Shown one piece after another: positions 18,065-27,916 of a DNA stretch of 64,000 bases (the stretch's first letter is position 1; every line of letters starts with the position of its first letter). Source of the stretch: Bowmanella dokdonensis (lineage in GTDB: Bacteria > Pseudomonadota > Gammaproteobacteria > Enterobacterales > Alteromonadaceae). The notes under the pieces are model-generated. The model worked only from the letters and a program-made list of their open reading frames with translations. It was not told the DNA's origin and did no database searches. The stretch is taken from positions 427,149-491,148 of the forward strand of contig NZ_JAFKCV010000004.1 of the NCBI RefSeq assembly GCF_017254865.1, given 5' to 3'. A program made the position numbers and the translations under genes.

Positions 18065-18973
18065 ATGAACAACAGCATGCAAAGAGTCGAACTGGTTAAA
18101 GACAGCTTGAGTTTTTCCCGGATGATTCAAGGTTACTGGCGACTGAATGACTGGGAGATGAGTGCCCAGCAACTGGTGTCCTTTATTGAACAGGGGCTGG
18201 AGCTGGGTATTACCACCACAGACCATGCGGATGTGTACGGGGCCTTTACCGAGGAAAGACGATTCGGCCAGGCCCTGAAACTGGCCCCGCACCTGCGTGA
18301 TAAAATCGAGATCATCTCCAAGTGTGGCATCCTGTTTCCGTGCGAGGAGCAGCCCCGGGTTATAGAGAAGCACTATGACACCCGTCGCGACTACATTATC
18401 CGCGCGGCGGAGCGATCCCTGCACGAGCTGGGCATTGAGAGGCTGGATGTGCTGTTGATTCACCGCCCAGATCCGCTGATGGACGCGGATGAAGTGGCCG
18501 AGGCCTTCCGTTGCCTGAAACAGGCGGGCAAGGTGAGGCATTTCGGTGTATCTAACTTCAGCACCAGCCAGTTTGCCCTGTTGCAGTCCAGAGTCGATGA
18601 GCCGCTGGTCACCAATCAGTTGGAGATCAGTGTCGTGCATCCGGATTATCTGTTCGACGGCACCCTGGATTATCTGCAACAGCACAGGATCAGGCCTATG
18701 GCCTGGTCCTGTCTGGGCGGCGGCGAGGTATTCCATGATTACCAGTACAAGGACCTGCGCGTCAGGGCTGCCGAAATCGGTGAACAGATGGGCGCCAGTC
18801 TCGACCAGGTGTTGCTGGCCTTTGTACTGGCGCTGCCCTGCCAGGCGATGCCCTTGCTGGGTAGCGGCAACCTGGACAGAATCCGCACCCAGGTGGGGGC
18901 GTTGGATCTGAAGTTTGATCGTCAGCAGTGGTTCAGTCTGCTGGAAGTGGCCCGCGGGCAGGCGGTGCCTTGA
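18065..18973 (+). CDS. ydhF: Aldo/keto reductase, YdhF family
   Basis: NADPH-dependent aldo/keto reductase closely resembling E. coli YdhF along its whole length of about 300 residues. Matching segments include GYWRLNDWEMSAQQLVSFIE, TTDHADVYG, LLIHRPDPLMDADEVAEAF and GKVRHFGVSNF. The catalytic Asp and Tyr fall in DHADVYG, the Lys near IEIISKCG and the His in LLIHRPD. The start is either the ATG at 18065 or that at 18077; the second aligns better with the E. coli N-terminus and neither has a strong ribosome site. The physiological substrate of YdhF is not known. It is followed directly, with a one-base gap after the stop, by a short-chain dehydrogenase. Confidence 0.92.
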   Translation: MNNSMQRVELVKDSLSFSRMIQGYWRLNDWEMSAQQLVSFIEQGLELGITTTDHADVYGAFTEERRFGQALKLAPHLRDKIEIISKCGILFPCEEQPRVIEKHYDTRRDYIIRAAERSLHELGIERLDVLLIHRPDPLMDADEVAEAFRCLKQAGKVRHFGVSNFSTSQFALLQSRVDEPLVTNQLEISVVHPDYLFDGTLDYLQQHRIRPMAWSCLGGGEVFHDYQYKDLRVRAAEIGEQMGASLDQVLLAFVLALPCQAMPLLGSGNLDRIRTQVGALDLKFDRQQWFSLLEVARGQAVP

Positions 18974-18974
18974 T

Positions 18975-19715
18975 ATGCCGCCTCAAACAACCGCTGTCTG
19001 TGTGGTGAGCGGCGGCTCGGCAGGCATTGGCCTGGCTTGTGTGGAAAAATTTATCGCCGCCGGCTTTCGAACCTATAACCTGGATATCCAGGCAGGCCCT
19101 GCCGGCGAGTTTATCCCCTGTGATATGCAGGACGTTGCCCAAATCCAGGCCGCCCTGGCAAAGATTGAGCAGGACAGCGGCCGGCTGGACTGTCTGGTCT
19201 GCAATGCCGGTATCCACTATTCGGCCAGTATTGAAGACACCAGTGAGGCCATGCTGGACAAGGTACTGGATATCAATGTCAAAGGGGCTTTCAGGCTTAT
19301 CAGGCACGGTCTGCCCCTGATGAAAGCACAGGGGGAGGGGCGCATTATCCTGTTGTCTTCTGACCAGGCACTGGTCGGTAAGCGTAATTCCTTTGCCTAC
19401 AACCTGTCCAAGGCGGCGCTGGCTTCCATGGCCCGCACCACGGCATTGGATTACGCCCGGTACGGGATTCGCGTCAATGCGGTGTGCCCCGGTACTGTCG
19501 AAACACCCCTCTATCATCAGGCTATTGAACAGTATTGTCTCCGTTCTGGCGCCGACAAGGCTCAGGTGCACGCCGAGGAAGCGGCCGCGCAGCCCGTCGG
19601 CCGTCTTGGTCGGCCCCAGGAAGTGGCCGAACTGGTGTATTTTCTCGGCAGCGGCAAGGCTGACTTTATAACCGGCAGCCTGCAGGTGATAGATGGGGGC
19701 TTTACCGCTCAATAG
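18975..19715 (+). CDS. Short-chain dehydrogenase/reductase
   Basis: Classical SDR oxidoreductase of 246 residues, NAD(P)-dependent. The Rossmann nucleotide motif is SGGSAGIG near residues 12-19, followed by the structural NAG motif in VCNAGIHYS. The active site is Ser129, Tyr142 and Lys146 (LLSSD and AYNLSKAAL). The C-terminal GSLQVIDGGF block is typical of the FabG-like branch. The ATG at 18975 comes one base after the stop of ydhF, so the two are coupled and may act in one carbonyl-reduction or sugar-acid step. The substrate is unknown. Only 71 bases separate it from the next gene. Confidence 0.92.
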   Translation: MPPQTTAVCVVSGGSAGIGLACVEKFIAAGFRTYNLDIQAGPAGEFIPCDMQDVAQIQAALAKIEQDSGRLDCLVCNAGIHYSASIEDTSEAMLDKVLDINVKGAFRLIRHGLPLMKAQGEGRIILLSSDQALVGKRNSFAYNLSKAALASMARTTALDYARYGIRVNAVCPGTVETPLYHQAIEQYCLRSGADKAQVHAEEAAAQPVGRLGRPQEVAELVYFLGSGKADFITGSLQVIDGGFTAQ

Positions 19716-19792
19716 GGGCGGGCATACCCGGCTGTCATCAATATGTCATCTGCCGGCCTTACATTGAGTACTTCTCAGTTAAGGCGGTGATT

Positions 19793-22675
19793 ATGTTGTT
19801 CAAGCCGTTTGACAGAGTCAATGCATTACCTTTGGCTCTGTTTGCTGTCCTGTGTCTTATCTTCAGCCTGGTTAGCCTGTATCTGGAAAACCAGGAACAG
19901 CGGCGTCTAGCCTCCAAGGCCAGGGTGGTTGCCCAGCAGGTTACCAACAGTATTGAAGTCTTCTCCGCCGACCGGCTGCGGGCGCTGGAGGATTTGATGA
20001 TCACCTGGCCCGAATACCACCCCAATCATACAGACTGGTTTAATTCTCACGCCGTGACCATGCACCACGTGTTGCCGGGATTTGACGATATTCTGTGGGC
20101 CGATGAAAACAAGCTTGTCCAATGGAACATCAAAGGCCAGGCAAGAAGCGCACTGCTGCATCAATCCCTGTCCGACCTGGGGCTGCACCTGGAAAGGTAT
20201 GATCAGGTGGATTTTGTCAGCTCGCTGCAGGGGAAGGAACAGGGGTACTACGCCTGGGTCGCCAGAGCCATCAATCCCTACGATGACAGCTACGGCTATG
20301 TGGCGGCCAGTTTCGATATTCAGGCCACGCTGTCGGTGATGGTGGGGGAGCTAATCGGACCCGACTTCAATTTCCTCATGCTGGATGGGGAAAAGCCGAT
20401 GATGATAAACGGCAAGCTGGTTGACGACGAGCCGGTAATAGAACAAAAGGTGAGCTTTGCAGGCCGGCAATGGACACTCGAACTGCAGGGTAATCGCGGC
20501 AGTTTGCAGATCGGCAGGATAGTGTTCGGCCTGGGCATGCTGATGTCGCTGATGATTAGCATCATCCTGCAGCGGCAATTGCGCAGCGCATTCAAACTCA
20601 GTCAGTCGCAGGAACGTTACCAGGCTGCCAGCGAGTCCTCCCTGGACGCCATCCTGGTTTTGCAGGCCGAGCATTGTGACAAGGGGCAGGTGGTGGATTT
20701 CCGCCTGCTGGAGTCCAACCGCATGGCTAGGCGAATCTTCGTCCACCAGGACGGCTGCCTGCAACATAAGTCCCTGGGCGAGCAGTTGGCTGCCCTGGGC
20801 CACCCGGAACTGCTGCAGGCCTGTATCCGGGTCTGTGAAACCGGCGCTGCATATGAGCAATATCTCGCAACCCCCAGTGAACTCATACGTGCCCAGTGGA
20901 TCAAGATCCAGGTGGTCAGGGCGGGCAGCGGCATTGCCATCACGGTCAGGGACATTACCGCCCGGCGCCAAAGCGAGCAGGCATTGCGTGAAAGTGAAGA
21001 GAAGTTTCGCCGGCTGGTGGACGGTCTTAACGGCCACTTTATTTATTCCCATGATCTGGCGGGCAATGTGAGTTTCGTCAGCCACAGTGTGCAGGATATT
21101 CTGGGCTACAGCCCGGCCTATTTCCGGCAGAACTACCGCCGCTGTGTTAAACGCGCCCCTGAGGATATGGAGAAGATTCGCCGGCAATTGCTCCAGGGCA
21201 AGCGACCGCCCCCCTATGTAGTGGAGTACTACACCCGGGAGGGACAGACCAAGCAGATTGAATACCGGGATTCGCCGGTGTTCGATACGCAGCGCAATCT
21301 TATTGCAATTGAAGGTATAGGCCGGGATGTGACTGCCGATCTGGCCCTTCAGCAACAGGTATATCACCAGGCCAACCACGACCAACTGACCGGCCTTTAC
21401 AACCGCTATGCCTTCGATCGCCTGCTCAAGGAGCAACTGGCCAGAGCCAGGGAACAGGGTAAGCCGTCGGTGCTCTGTTATATCGACATGGATCAGTTCA
21501 AACTGGTCAACGACTCCTGTGGTCATCAGGCTGGCGACGAACTGCTCAGACAGGTGGCCAATCTGTTGTCCGGGAACCTGCAGTCCGCCGATATCCTGGC
21601 CAGGGTAGGGGGCGATGAATTCTGTCTGGTGTTTGCCGATACGCAGGTCAGCGAGGTGCTGCCCAAACTGAATGACATGCTCAATGCCATACGCAGCTTT
21701 CGTTTTATCTGGCAGGACAAGGTTTTCCATATCGGTGCCAGTATCGGCGTTGCCGAAATTAACGCCAGGACCCTGAGTAGCACCGAGCTGATCAAGGCGG
21801 CCGATCACGCCTGCTACAGTGCCAAAAACCTGGGACGTAACCGCTACCATGTGTTCGATGCCACGGACCAGCAACTTAACTATCAGCAAAATGAGTTGGA
21901 ATGGGTCAACGACATCCAAAAAGCGTTGCTGGAAGACAGATTTGAACTCTTTTATCAGACCATTGAACCCCTCAACCAGCCCGGTGAAGGATTGCACTAT
22001 GAGATCCTGGTCCGCATGCTGGGCAAGGAAGGCGAATACCTGAATCCCGGCGTCTTCATTCCCGTGGCGGAACGCTATGGTCTGATGAGCAAACTGGATG
22101 AATGGGTTTTCAATCACACGATTGGGGCACTGGAGGCGCATCCGGAGCATCTGGACAGGCTGGGGAAATGCGCCATCAACCTCTCCGGTGTGACGCTGGG
22201 CAGCGAGGAATTTCTCGATAAGATTGTCCTGCGTCTGAGGCATTCCATGGTGCCGCCGGAGAAAATCTGCTTCGAAGTCACCGAGACCGCAGCGGTCACC
22301 AATCTGGCGTCGGCCAGTCGTTTTATCAATACCTTACGTGAACTGGGCTGCCGGTTTGCCCTGGATGATTTTGGTGCAGGCATGTGCTCTTTTACCTATC
22401 TGAAAAACATGGCGGTGGATTACGTGAAGATCGACGGCTCCTTCGTGCGCAATATGTGCCGGGACCGGTGCGACTATGCCACAGTCAAGGCCATTCATGA
22501 GATTGCCAGCAGTATGGGTAAACTGACCGTCGCCGAGTTCGTCTCCGACCTGGAGACCCGCCAGGCCTTGCTGGAACTGGGTATCGGCTACGGTCAGGGA
22601 TTTGCTTTGGGCAAGCCTGCCCCACTGCAGGTACTGCTGGGCAATACCCCGTCATTAGTGCAAAAGCTGGCCTGA
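19793..22675 (+). CDS. Membrane GGDEF/EAL protein with periplasmic sensor and PAS domains
   Basis: Cyclic-di-GMP signalling protein of 960 residues. A first membrane helix (about 10-30) and a second (about 245-265) enclose a periplasmic sensor region. One or two PAS domains follow at about 275-520, the clearer one beginning ESEEKFRRLVDG. The GGDEF domain (about 530-690) keeps the signature VGGDEFCLVF. The EAL domain (about 705-950) has EILVR in place of EALLR but keeps the Glu, plus DDFGAG, KIDGSF and QGFALGKP; the AEGVE motif reads AEFVS. Both cyclase and phosphodiesterase activity are plausible. AAGG eight bases upstream supports the ATG at 19793 over a GTG at 19787. Confidence 0.93.
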   Translation: MLFKPFDRVNALPLALFAVLCLIFSLVSLYLENQEQRRLASKARVVAQQVTNSIEVFSADRLRALEDLMITWPEYHPNHTDWFNSHAVTMHHVLPGFDDILWADENKLVQWNIKGQARSALLHQSLSDLGLHLERYDQVDFVSSLQGKEQGYYAWVARAINPYDDSYGYVAASFDIQATLSVMVGELIGPDFNFLMLDGEKPMMINGKLVDDEPVIEQKVSFAGRQWTLELQGNRGSLQIGRIVFGLGMLMSLMISIILQRQLRSAFKLSQSQERYQAASESSLDAILVLQAEHCDKGQVVDFRLLESNRMARRIFVHQDGCLQHKSLGEQLAALGHPELLQACIRVCETGAAYEQYLATPSELIRAQWIKIQVVRAGSGIAITVRDITARRQSEQALRESEEKFRRLVDGLNGHFIYSHDLAGNVSFVSHSVQDILGYSPAYFRQNYRRCVKRAPEDMEKIRRQLLQGKRPPPYVVEYYTREGQTKQIEYRDSPVFDTQRNLIAIEGIGRDVTADLALQQQVYHQANHDQLTGLYNRYAFDRLLKEQLARAREQGKPSVLCYIDMDQFKLVNDSCGHQAGDELLRQVANLLSGNLQSADILARVGGDEFCLVFADTQVSEVLPKLNDMLNAIRSFRFIWQDKVFHIGASIGVAEINARTLSSTELIKAADHACYSAKNLGRNRYHVFDATDQQLNYQQNELEWVNDIQKALLEDRFELFYQTIEPLNQPGEGLHYEILVRMLGKEGEYLNPGVFIPVAERYGLMSKLDEWVFNHTIGALEAHPEHLDRLGKCAINLSGVTLGSEEFLDKIVLRLRHSMVPPEKICFEVTETAAVTNLASASRFINTLRELGCRFALDDFGAGMCSFTYLKNMAVDYVKIDGSFVRNMCRDRCDYATVKAIHEIASSMGKLTVAEFVSDLETRQALLELGIGYGQGFALGKPAPLQVLLGNTPSLVQKLA

Positions 22676-22772
22676 AAAACGCAAACAAATTTTTCTGTTA
22701 AACCCCTTCCGGACTATCTGGCTGAGTGATTTTCTGATAATACTTGAACTGTGATTCATCGACTGATTCTCT

Positions 22773-23600
22773 ATGCCGCTTGTTTTGCTGTTGATGCTGT
22801 TCTTGCCTGCTTTGGTGAAAAGCCAGGAAATCCTCTGGCTTCGCCCGGACTTTCCGCCTGCCACTTTTGTAAGGGGTCCCCTGCAGGACAAGGGTTACAA
22901 TGATTTAAGCCGGTTGTACCTGGCTGATCGGTTGCCGGAATATACCCACAGGGTGGAGGAAGCCAGCTATGAACGGATCGCAAGGGTCATGAAAGAGCGC
23001 AATGCCTGCATTGTCGGTTTCTATAAATCCCCCCAGCGTGAAAAGCATATCCTCTATTCCCAGCCCAGACTGATGATACTGGCCAACGGTTTGATTATTC
23101 GTGCCAGTGACAGGCAGCGCTTCGCTCCGTTTCTGCGGGAGGATGGCATAGATGTGGAAAAGTTGGCCGAGCAGAAAAGTTTGCTGGCAGGCGTGGCGGA
23201 TGGCCGTCTGTACAAGGGCAGTATCGACCCGCTCATCGAGCGTCATCGGACCGACGGACACTTTCATTTACGTAGCGGCCAGGATGTGTTTTTCGGTTTA
23301 CTGCGAATGCTGGACAGGGGAAGAATCGATTATACCTTCGGCTTCCCGGTGGAGCTCACCTACCAGCAGCGGGCCCAGAGCCTGTCCCAGGCCATGGTTT
23401 TCCTGCCGGTGGCCGGCATGCCCAAAGCGACACAAAGCTATGTGGCCTGCAGCCGCAATCCCTGGGGTGAAAAGGTGATCGCCAGAATTAACGGGATTAT
23501 TGCAGCCCACCGGCTGGATCCGGAATATCTGAGTTACTACCAGTCTTGGCTTGACCCGGACAGCCGGGCCTTTCATCAGCGACTGACTGAAGCACAATAG
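22773..23600 (+). CDS. Periplasmic solute-binding-like protein
   Basis: Secreted protein of 275 residues with a cleavable signal peptide (about 17 residues, ending LVKSQ). The body resembles family-3 extracellular solute-binding proteins: an ILWLRPDFPPATF start, a WGEKVIARINGII helix near the C-terminus and an alternating alpha/beta pattern. No ABC permease or ATPase lies nearby. Instead it follows a GGDEF/EAL protein and precedes a PH-domain protein and a second GGDEF/EAL protein. It may therefore serve as a sensory ligand-binding component rather than a transporter subunit; this is inference. It resembles uncharacterised families common in Alteromonadales and Shewanella. Confidence 0.75.
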   Translation: MPLVLLLMLFLPALVKSQEILWLRPDFPPATFVRGPLQDKGYNDLSRLYLADRLPEYTHRVEEASYERIARVMKERNACIVGFYKSPQREKHILYSQPRLMILANGLIIRASDRQRFAPFLREDGIDVEKLAEQKSLLAGVADGRLYKGSIDPLIERHRTDGHFHLRSGQDVFFGLLRMLDRGRIDYTFGFPVELTYQQRAQSLSQAMVFLPVAGMPKATQSYVACSRNPWGEKVIARINGIIAAHRLDPEYLSYYQSWLDPDSRAFHQRLTEAQ

Positions 23601-23612
23601 GGGAGGAATACA

Positions 23613-23987
23613 ATGGGACTACTGGATGCCCTGATGGGCAATGCATCGGAAGTGGACAGTGGCGAGGTGGCCAGGGAACTTGAGCCAATCCTGGGCGACA
23701 ATGAACAGGTCGATAAGGTCTACAAACTGGTCAGGGACATGTATGTGTTCACCAACAAGCGACTGATCCTGATCGACAAGCAGGGAATGACGGGACGCAA
23801 GGTGGAATATCACTCCATCCCTTACCGGGCTATTACCCAGTTTAAGGTGGAAACCGCGGGACATTTCGATCTGGATGCGGAGCTCTCAGTCTGGATCTCC
23901 GGCAGCAGCGATCCTATCAAACGCGAATTGAAGAAGAATACTGCTGCGGGTATCCAAAAGTGCCTGGCAAACTGGATGTTCGCCTGA
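23613..23987 (+). CDS. Bacterial PH-domain protein
   Basis: Small cytoplasmic protein of 124 residues made almost wholly of a bacterial pleckstrin-homology-like domain (bPH_1 type). The pattern DMYVFTNKRLILIDKQG, then VEYHSIPYRAITQFKVET and FDLDAELSVWISG is characteristic. Proteins of this family are single-domain and of similar length. Their function is largely unknown; some bind membranes or form ring oligomers. It starts 12 bases after the solute-binding-like gene with a GGGGAGG ribosome site, so it is probably in the same operon. There is no signal peptide or membrane segment. Confidence 0.85.
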   Translation: MGLLDALMGNASEVDSGEVARELEPILGDNEQVDKVYKLVRDMYVFTNKRLILIDKQGMTGRKVEYHSIPYRAITQFKVETAGHFDLDAELSVWISGSSDPIKRELKKNTAAGIQKCLANWMFA

Positions 23988-24069
23988 TAAAACGTTAATT
24001 TGATCGGACGAACTGAACAGTTGCTTTAATCGGTCGGCTCGGTCACGAGGCATTAAGTAGGGAAGCGAA

Positions 24070-25617
24070 ATGAGAAAGGTATTGAAGTCTGCTGGCCTGA
24101 TAGCGCTGATCTATACCCTGCTGGGGGCCAGTTGGATCCTGTTCTCGGACTTGGCAGTGGAAAGGTTTGTCAGCGACCACGACCTGCAACGGCAGGTACA
24201 GACCTACAAGGGCTGGGCTTATGTGTTGGTCAACGCCACGCTGTTGTTTTTGCTGATTTCCCGCGCCCTGAGCTATTTTGACAAGGCGACCCAGCGGGAT
24301 CCCCTGACCAAGCTTTACCGCCACTACCAGTTCACCGGTTATCTCAAGGAAATGCTGAGTCGTCAGTTGCCGGCTGGGCGTCAGGTCATACTGCTCTACC
24401 TGGATATCGACAAGTTCAAGAGCATCAATGAAAAGCTCGGCTACCAGGGCGCGGATATTTTTCTGCAAAGCTTTAGTGACAGGTTGCGCAGTCATTATCA
24501 GGCAGACACCCTGATGGCGAGGCTGGGTGCCGATCAGTTCGCCCTGGCCAAGCCGCTTGGCGGCAGCGGGGATGATTACGAGGCGGAAGGGCATTATCTG
24601 CAGCAGTTATTTGCCGAAGGCGCAGCAGAAGCTGGCCTGGATATAGGATGCAGCATCGGCGTGGCGCTGGCGCCTGAGGACGGCAGAAATGCCCGTGAGC
24701 TGCTGTCGGCGGCCTTTATCGCTCTGAAGAACGGCAAGCAGGAGCAGCCGGGTACGATTCAATTGTATAATCGCAATATGTCCCGGGATGAAAATGAGCG
24801 TCAGGCCATGCTGACAGACTTGCGGGAGGCTATTGCCGGGCGCCGGCTGTCACTGGTGTATCAGCCCCAGTTTGACTCCTTCAGCCAGGAACTGACCGGC
24901 TGTGAGGTGTTGTTGCGCTGGCATTGTCCGAAACGGAGTTTTGTCTCGCCCGCCGAGTTTATCCCACTGGCTGAGGCCAATAATCTGATGTCAGCCATCA
25001 GCGCTTTTGTGGTCGAACAGGCCAGCCTTGAGCTGCAGCAAAGTGGTCTTCTGGGCCAGCAGGTTCAGCGGGTGTCGGTGAATGTTTCTGCCATGGAATT
25101 CAGCAATCCGGCGCTGATGGAGAACCTGCTGACCCGGCTTCGTGCCAACGAGTCTCTCTATCCCTACCTGCAGTTGGAAATTACTGAAACCGCTGCCCTG
25201 TCGGATCTGGGGGGCAGCGTCAAACTTCTCGCCGAACTGCGCCGCCAGGGCCTGAAATTTTCCATTGATGACTTTGGTACCGGCTACTCGTCGCTGATGA
25301 TGCTCAAGGAACTGCCCATTGACGAGATCAAGATAGACAGAGCTTTTATCCATGACATGCTGGATCAACCCAAAGCCATTGCCATTATCGAAACCCTGGC
25401 CAGCGTTGCCCGCAAACTGGGCATCAGCGTGGTTGCCGAAGGAGTGGAGACAGAGGAACAACTGCAGCGGCTCAAAGATTGCGGTTGTCACGAAGTGCAG
25501 GGCTATCTGCTGGCCCGGCCAATGAAAATTGCCGAGTTTGTCACCTTCCTGCAACGGGGCAGTCCATCCGGTACCGGCCGTCGGCGCAGTGACGCGACGG
25601 CCGACAAAGTGCTCTAG
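24070..25617 (+). CDS. EAL phosphodiesterase with degenerate GGDEF domain
   Basis: Membrane cyclic-di-GMP protein of 515 residues. Two N-terminal helices (about 8-28 and 50-68) enclose a short periplasmic loop. The GGDEF domain (about 75-230) has RLGADQFAL where the signature should be, so cyclase activity is probably lost. The EAL domain (about 245-500) looks complete: CEVLLRWH, NVSAMEF, EITETAAL, DDFGTGYSSL, KIDRAF and VAEGVETEEQ. I infer a phosphodiesterase with an inactive, possibly GTP-sensing, GGDEF module. The stop codon overlaps that of the convergent peptidase gene within CTAG. Confidence 0.92.
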   Translation: MRKVLKSAGLIALIYTLLGASWILFSDLAVERFVSDHDLQRQVQTYKGWAYVLVNATLLFLLISRALSYFDKATQRDPLTKLYRHYQFTGYLKEMLSRQLPAGRQVILLYLDIDKFKSINEKLGYQGADIFLQSFSDRLRSHYQADTLMARLGADQFALAKPLGGSGDDYEAEGHYLQQLFAEGAAEAGLDIGCSIGVALAPEDGRNARELLSAAFIALKNGKQEQPGTIQLYNRNMSRDENERQAMLTDLREAIAGRRLSLVYQPQFDSFSQELTGCEVLLRWHCPKRSFVSPAEFIPLAEANNLMSAISAFVVEQASLELQQSGLLGQQVQRVSVNVSAMEFSNPALMENLLTRLRANESLYPYLQLEITETAALSDLGGSVKLLAELRRQGLKFSIDDFGTGYSSLMMLKELPIDEIKIDRAFIHDMLDQPKAIAIIETLASVARKLGISVVAEGVETEEQLQRLKDCGCHEVQGYLLARPMKIAEFVTFLQRGSPSGTGRRRSDATADKVL

Positions 25618-27857
25618 TCAGAGATCGGAAAGACCTCCTGTTGGGATGGCTTGCCCAGATGCCGGTCAAAAAAGCCTGTGATGGTGCGATACAGGTGAAT
25701 ACTGGTCTGTTTGCCGCGAATGCCGTGCTTCTTGCCCGGGTAGTCCATCATTTCAAAGGGCAGGGCCAAATCCTGCAGGGCCTTGTACAGACGCGTGCTG
25801 TGGGTAAACAGCACATTGTCATCGGCCATGCCATGGTAGATCAACAGGTCGCCTCTGAGGTTGCCGGCATGGGGAAATACCGATGATGCCTGATACCCTT
25901 TGGCATTATTGGCGGGGTGGTCCATATAGCGCTCGGTGTAATGGGTATCATACAGCAGCCAGTCGGTGACGGGCGCCCCGGCGACGCCGGCGGCAAAGGT
26001 ATCCGGAGACTTGAACATACTCATCAGGGCCATATAACCACCGTAACTGTGGCCGTAGATACCGAGCCGCTTGCTGTCCACATAGGGCAGTTGGCTGAGA
26101 AACTGCACACCCGCCACCTGATCCCGCACTTCCACTTCGCCCATGTTGCGGTAAATGGGCTCCTCAAATGCCTTACCCCGGAAGTTTGAGCCGCGATTGT
26201 CGATGCTGAACACCACATATCCCTGACTCACCCAGTATTGCATCACCAGGCCACGCGGACCGGCCCAACTGTCCTGAACCACCTGGGCATGAGGCCCGCC
26301 GTACAGGTAGACGATGGCCGGATGCCTGCCCGACAGCTTCTGGGGAGTATAAAGGCGGTAATAGAGCCTGATGCCTTCTTCAGTGGTGAAATGACCAAAG
26401 GTGGGTTTTACCCACTGATGCTGATAAGGGGCCAGCGGGTGTTGTTCGTCGATGATATTTTCCGCCAGCCAGGCCAACTGTTCGCCGTCCGGCTTATGCA
26501 GGCTTATCTGTGGAGGCTGATTGACATTGGAATAGCTGTCGACGAAGAGTTTGGCCTGCTGATCGAAGCTGATACTGTGGAAGCCCGGCCGGGTGGTGAT
26601 GCGTTGGGGTTCCCCGCCGTCCAGACTGACCCGGTACAGATGCTTTTCCAGCGGCGAGTCCCTGCGGCCGGTAAAATAAATCTGCCGGGCGGTTTCGCTG
26701 ACTGCGCTCAGGTTGTCCATCACCCAGTCGCCCCTGGTCAGTTGCCTGACCAGCTTGCCGCTGTTATGGAACAGATACAGATGTTTGAAGCCGTCCCGCT
26801 CCGAGGCCCAGATAAAATGCGGGCTTTGTTTCAGAAAATGCAGGTCCTCATGCAGGTTGACCCAGGTGGGGCTGGTCTCGCTCAACAGTAACAGCGATTC
26901 ACCGCTTTGGACATTGACCTTACGTAATTCGAGTCCCTTCTGATCGCGGCTCTGCCACTGGTAAGCCAGGTGGAGACTGTCGCGCATCCACTTGACCCGC
27001 GGCAGGTACATGTCCTGCTCACTGCCCAGATCAATCCAGCGGGTCTGCAAATCGTCCAGGGTGGTCACGGCCAACTGGACTTTGACGTTGGCGGTGCCGG
27101 CCCTGGGATAACGCTGGGTGATAGTGTCTATCTTGTCGGCGTAGATTTCGCTGCGGGTGACTTCCTCCACCGGCGTTTCGTCGATTCGGGTATAGGCAAT
27201 CCGGCTTTCATCCGGCGCCCACCAGTAGCCCGTCATCCTGCCCATTTCCTCCTGTGCAACGAATTCGGCCATGCCATATTTGATGGGGCCCTGGCCATCC
27301 GTGGTGATAGCGGTTTCCTGACCCGTGGCGATATCCATGACGTGCAGGTTTTGGTTACGGATAAAGCTGATCTTGTTGCCCTTTGGTGAGAATCTCAGGT
27401 CGGTCTCGAACTCCTGCGTATTCAGCAAACGCCGGGGCTGGCTCTCCCCCAGGCGAAAATAGTAGGCATCGCCGGCCAGGGGAAACAGCAGTGCTTTGCC
27501 ATCATCAGACCATTGGTAGTCGACAATTCCGCTGCCATGCAGGCGCAGGCGTTCACGACGGGCTTTTTCTTCATCGGAAAGCTGTTCCTGGCCCTGGTGC
27601 AATGTGTCAGAATCTAGCAGTCGGCGGGTCTTGCCGCTGGCGATATGGTATTCCCACAGATCGTATCTTTCGTAGTCGGACTCCTTGCCCTTTAAAAAGG
27701 TGACCCGGCTGGCGTCGGGGGAGATTTTCAGTTTTACCGGCGTCCCGCCTTCCAGCGAGGGCGAGGAGAAGATGCGTTCCAGAGTCAGGGTTTGTGGTTC
27801 AATGGCCATGGCAGACAGACTCATCAGCAGCAGGGCCAGGCAACAGGTTGTTTTCAT
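25614..27857 (-). CDS. Secreted dipeptidyl peptidase IV-like serine peptidase (S9B)
   Basis: Prolyl oligopeptidase-family peptidase of 747 residues that would remove X-Pro dipeptides from peptide N-termini in the periplasm or outside the cell. A signal peptide (about 18 residues, ending LSAMA) is followed by an N-terminal beta-propeller (DPPIV_N, about 90-480). The alpha/beta-hydrolase domain has Ser604 in YGHSYGGYM, Asp679/680 in ADDNVLF and His711 in KKHGIRG. The motif GRMTGYWWAPDESRIAYTR in the propeller carries the family region around the substrate-binding Glu pair (FVAQEEMGR). It is convergent with the EAL gene, overlapping by 4 bases. Confidence 0.93.
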   Translation of the reverse strand: MKTTCCLALLLMSLSAMAIEPQTLTLERIFSSPSLEGGTPVKLKISPDASRVTFLKGKESDYERYDLWEYHIASGKTRRLLDSDTLHQGQEQLSDEEKARRERLRLHGSGIVDYQWSDDGKALLFPLAGDAYYFRLGESQPRRLLNTQEFETDLRFSPKGNKISFIRNQNLHVMDIATGQETAITTDGQGPIKYGMAEFVAQEEMGRMTGYWWAPDESRIAYTRIDETPVEEVTRSEIYADKIDTITQRYPRAGTANVKVQLAVTTLDDLQTRWIDLGSEQDMYLPRVKWMRDSLHLAYQWQSRDQKGLELRKVNVQSGESLLLLSETSPTWVNLHEDLHFLKQSPHFIWASERDGFKHLYLFHNSGKLVRQLTRGDWVMDNLSAVSETARQIYFTGRRDSPLEKHLYRVSLDGGEPQRITTRPGFHSISFDQQAKLFVDSYSNVNQPPQISLHKPDGEQLAWLAENIIDEQHPLAPYQHQWVKPTFGHFTTEEGIRLYYRLYTPQKLSGRHPAIVYLYGGPHAQVVQDSWAGPRGLVMQYWVSQGYVVFSIDNRGSNFRGKAFEEPIYRNMGEVEVRDQVAGVQFLSQLPYVDSKRLGIYGHSYGGYMALMSMFKSPDTFAAGVAGAPVTDWLLYDTHYTERYMDHPANNAKGYQASSVFPHAGNLRGDLLIYHGMADDNVLFTHSTRLYKALQDLALPFEMMDYPGKKHGIRGKQTSIHLYRTITGFFDRHLGKPSQQEVFPISD

Positions 27858-27916
27858 GAGACATGGGATCCTGTGGGTTCAGTGTTGCAAATATGCCGAC
27901 ATTCTAGAGGTAAAGG

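Noticed and set aside
20351..22243. Long antisense open frame of 630 codons opposite the first GGDEF/EAL gene
   Set aside because: It lies wholly inside a gene with clear domains. Its translation shows no motif, and its length follows from GC-rich third positions of the true gene.
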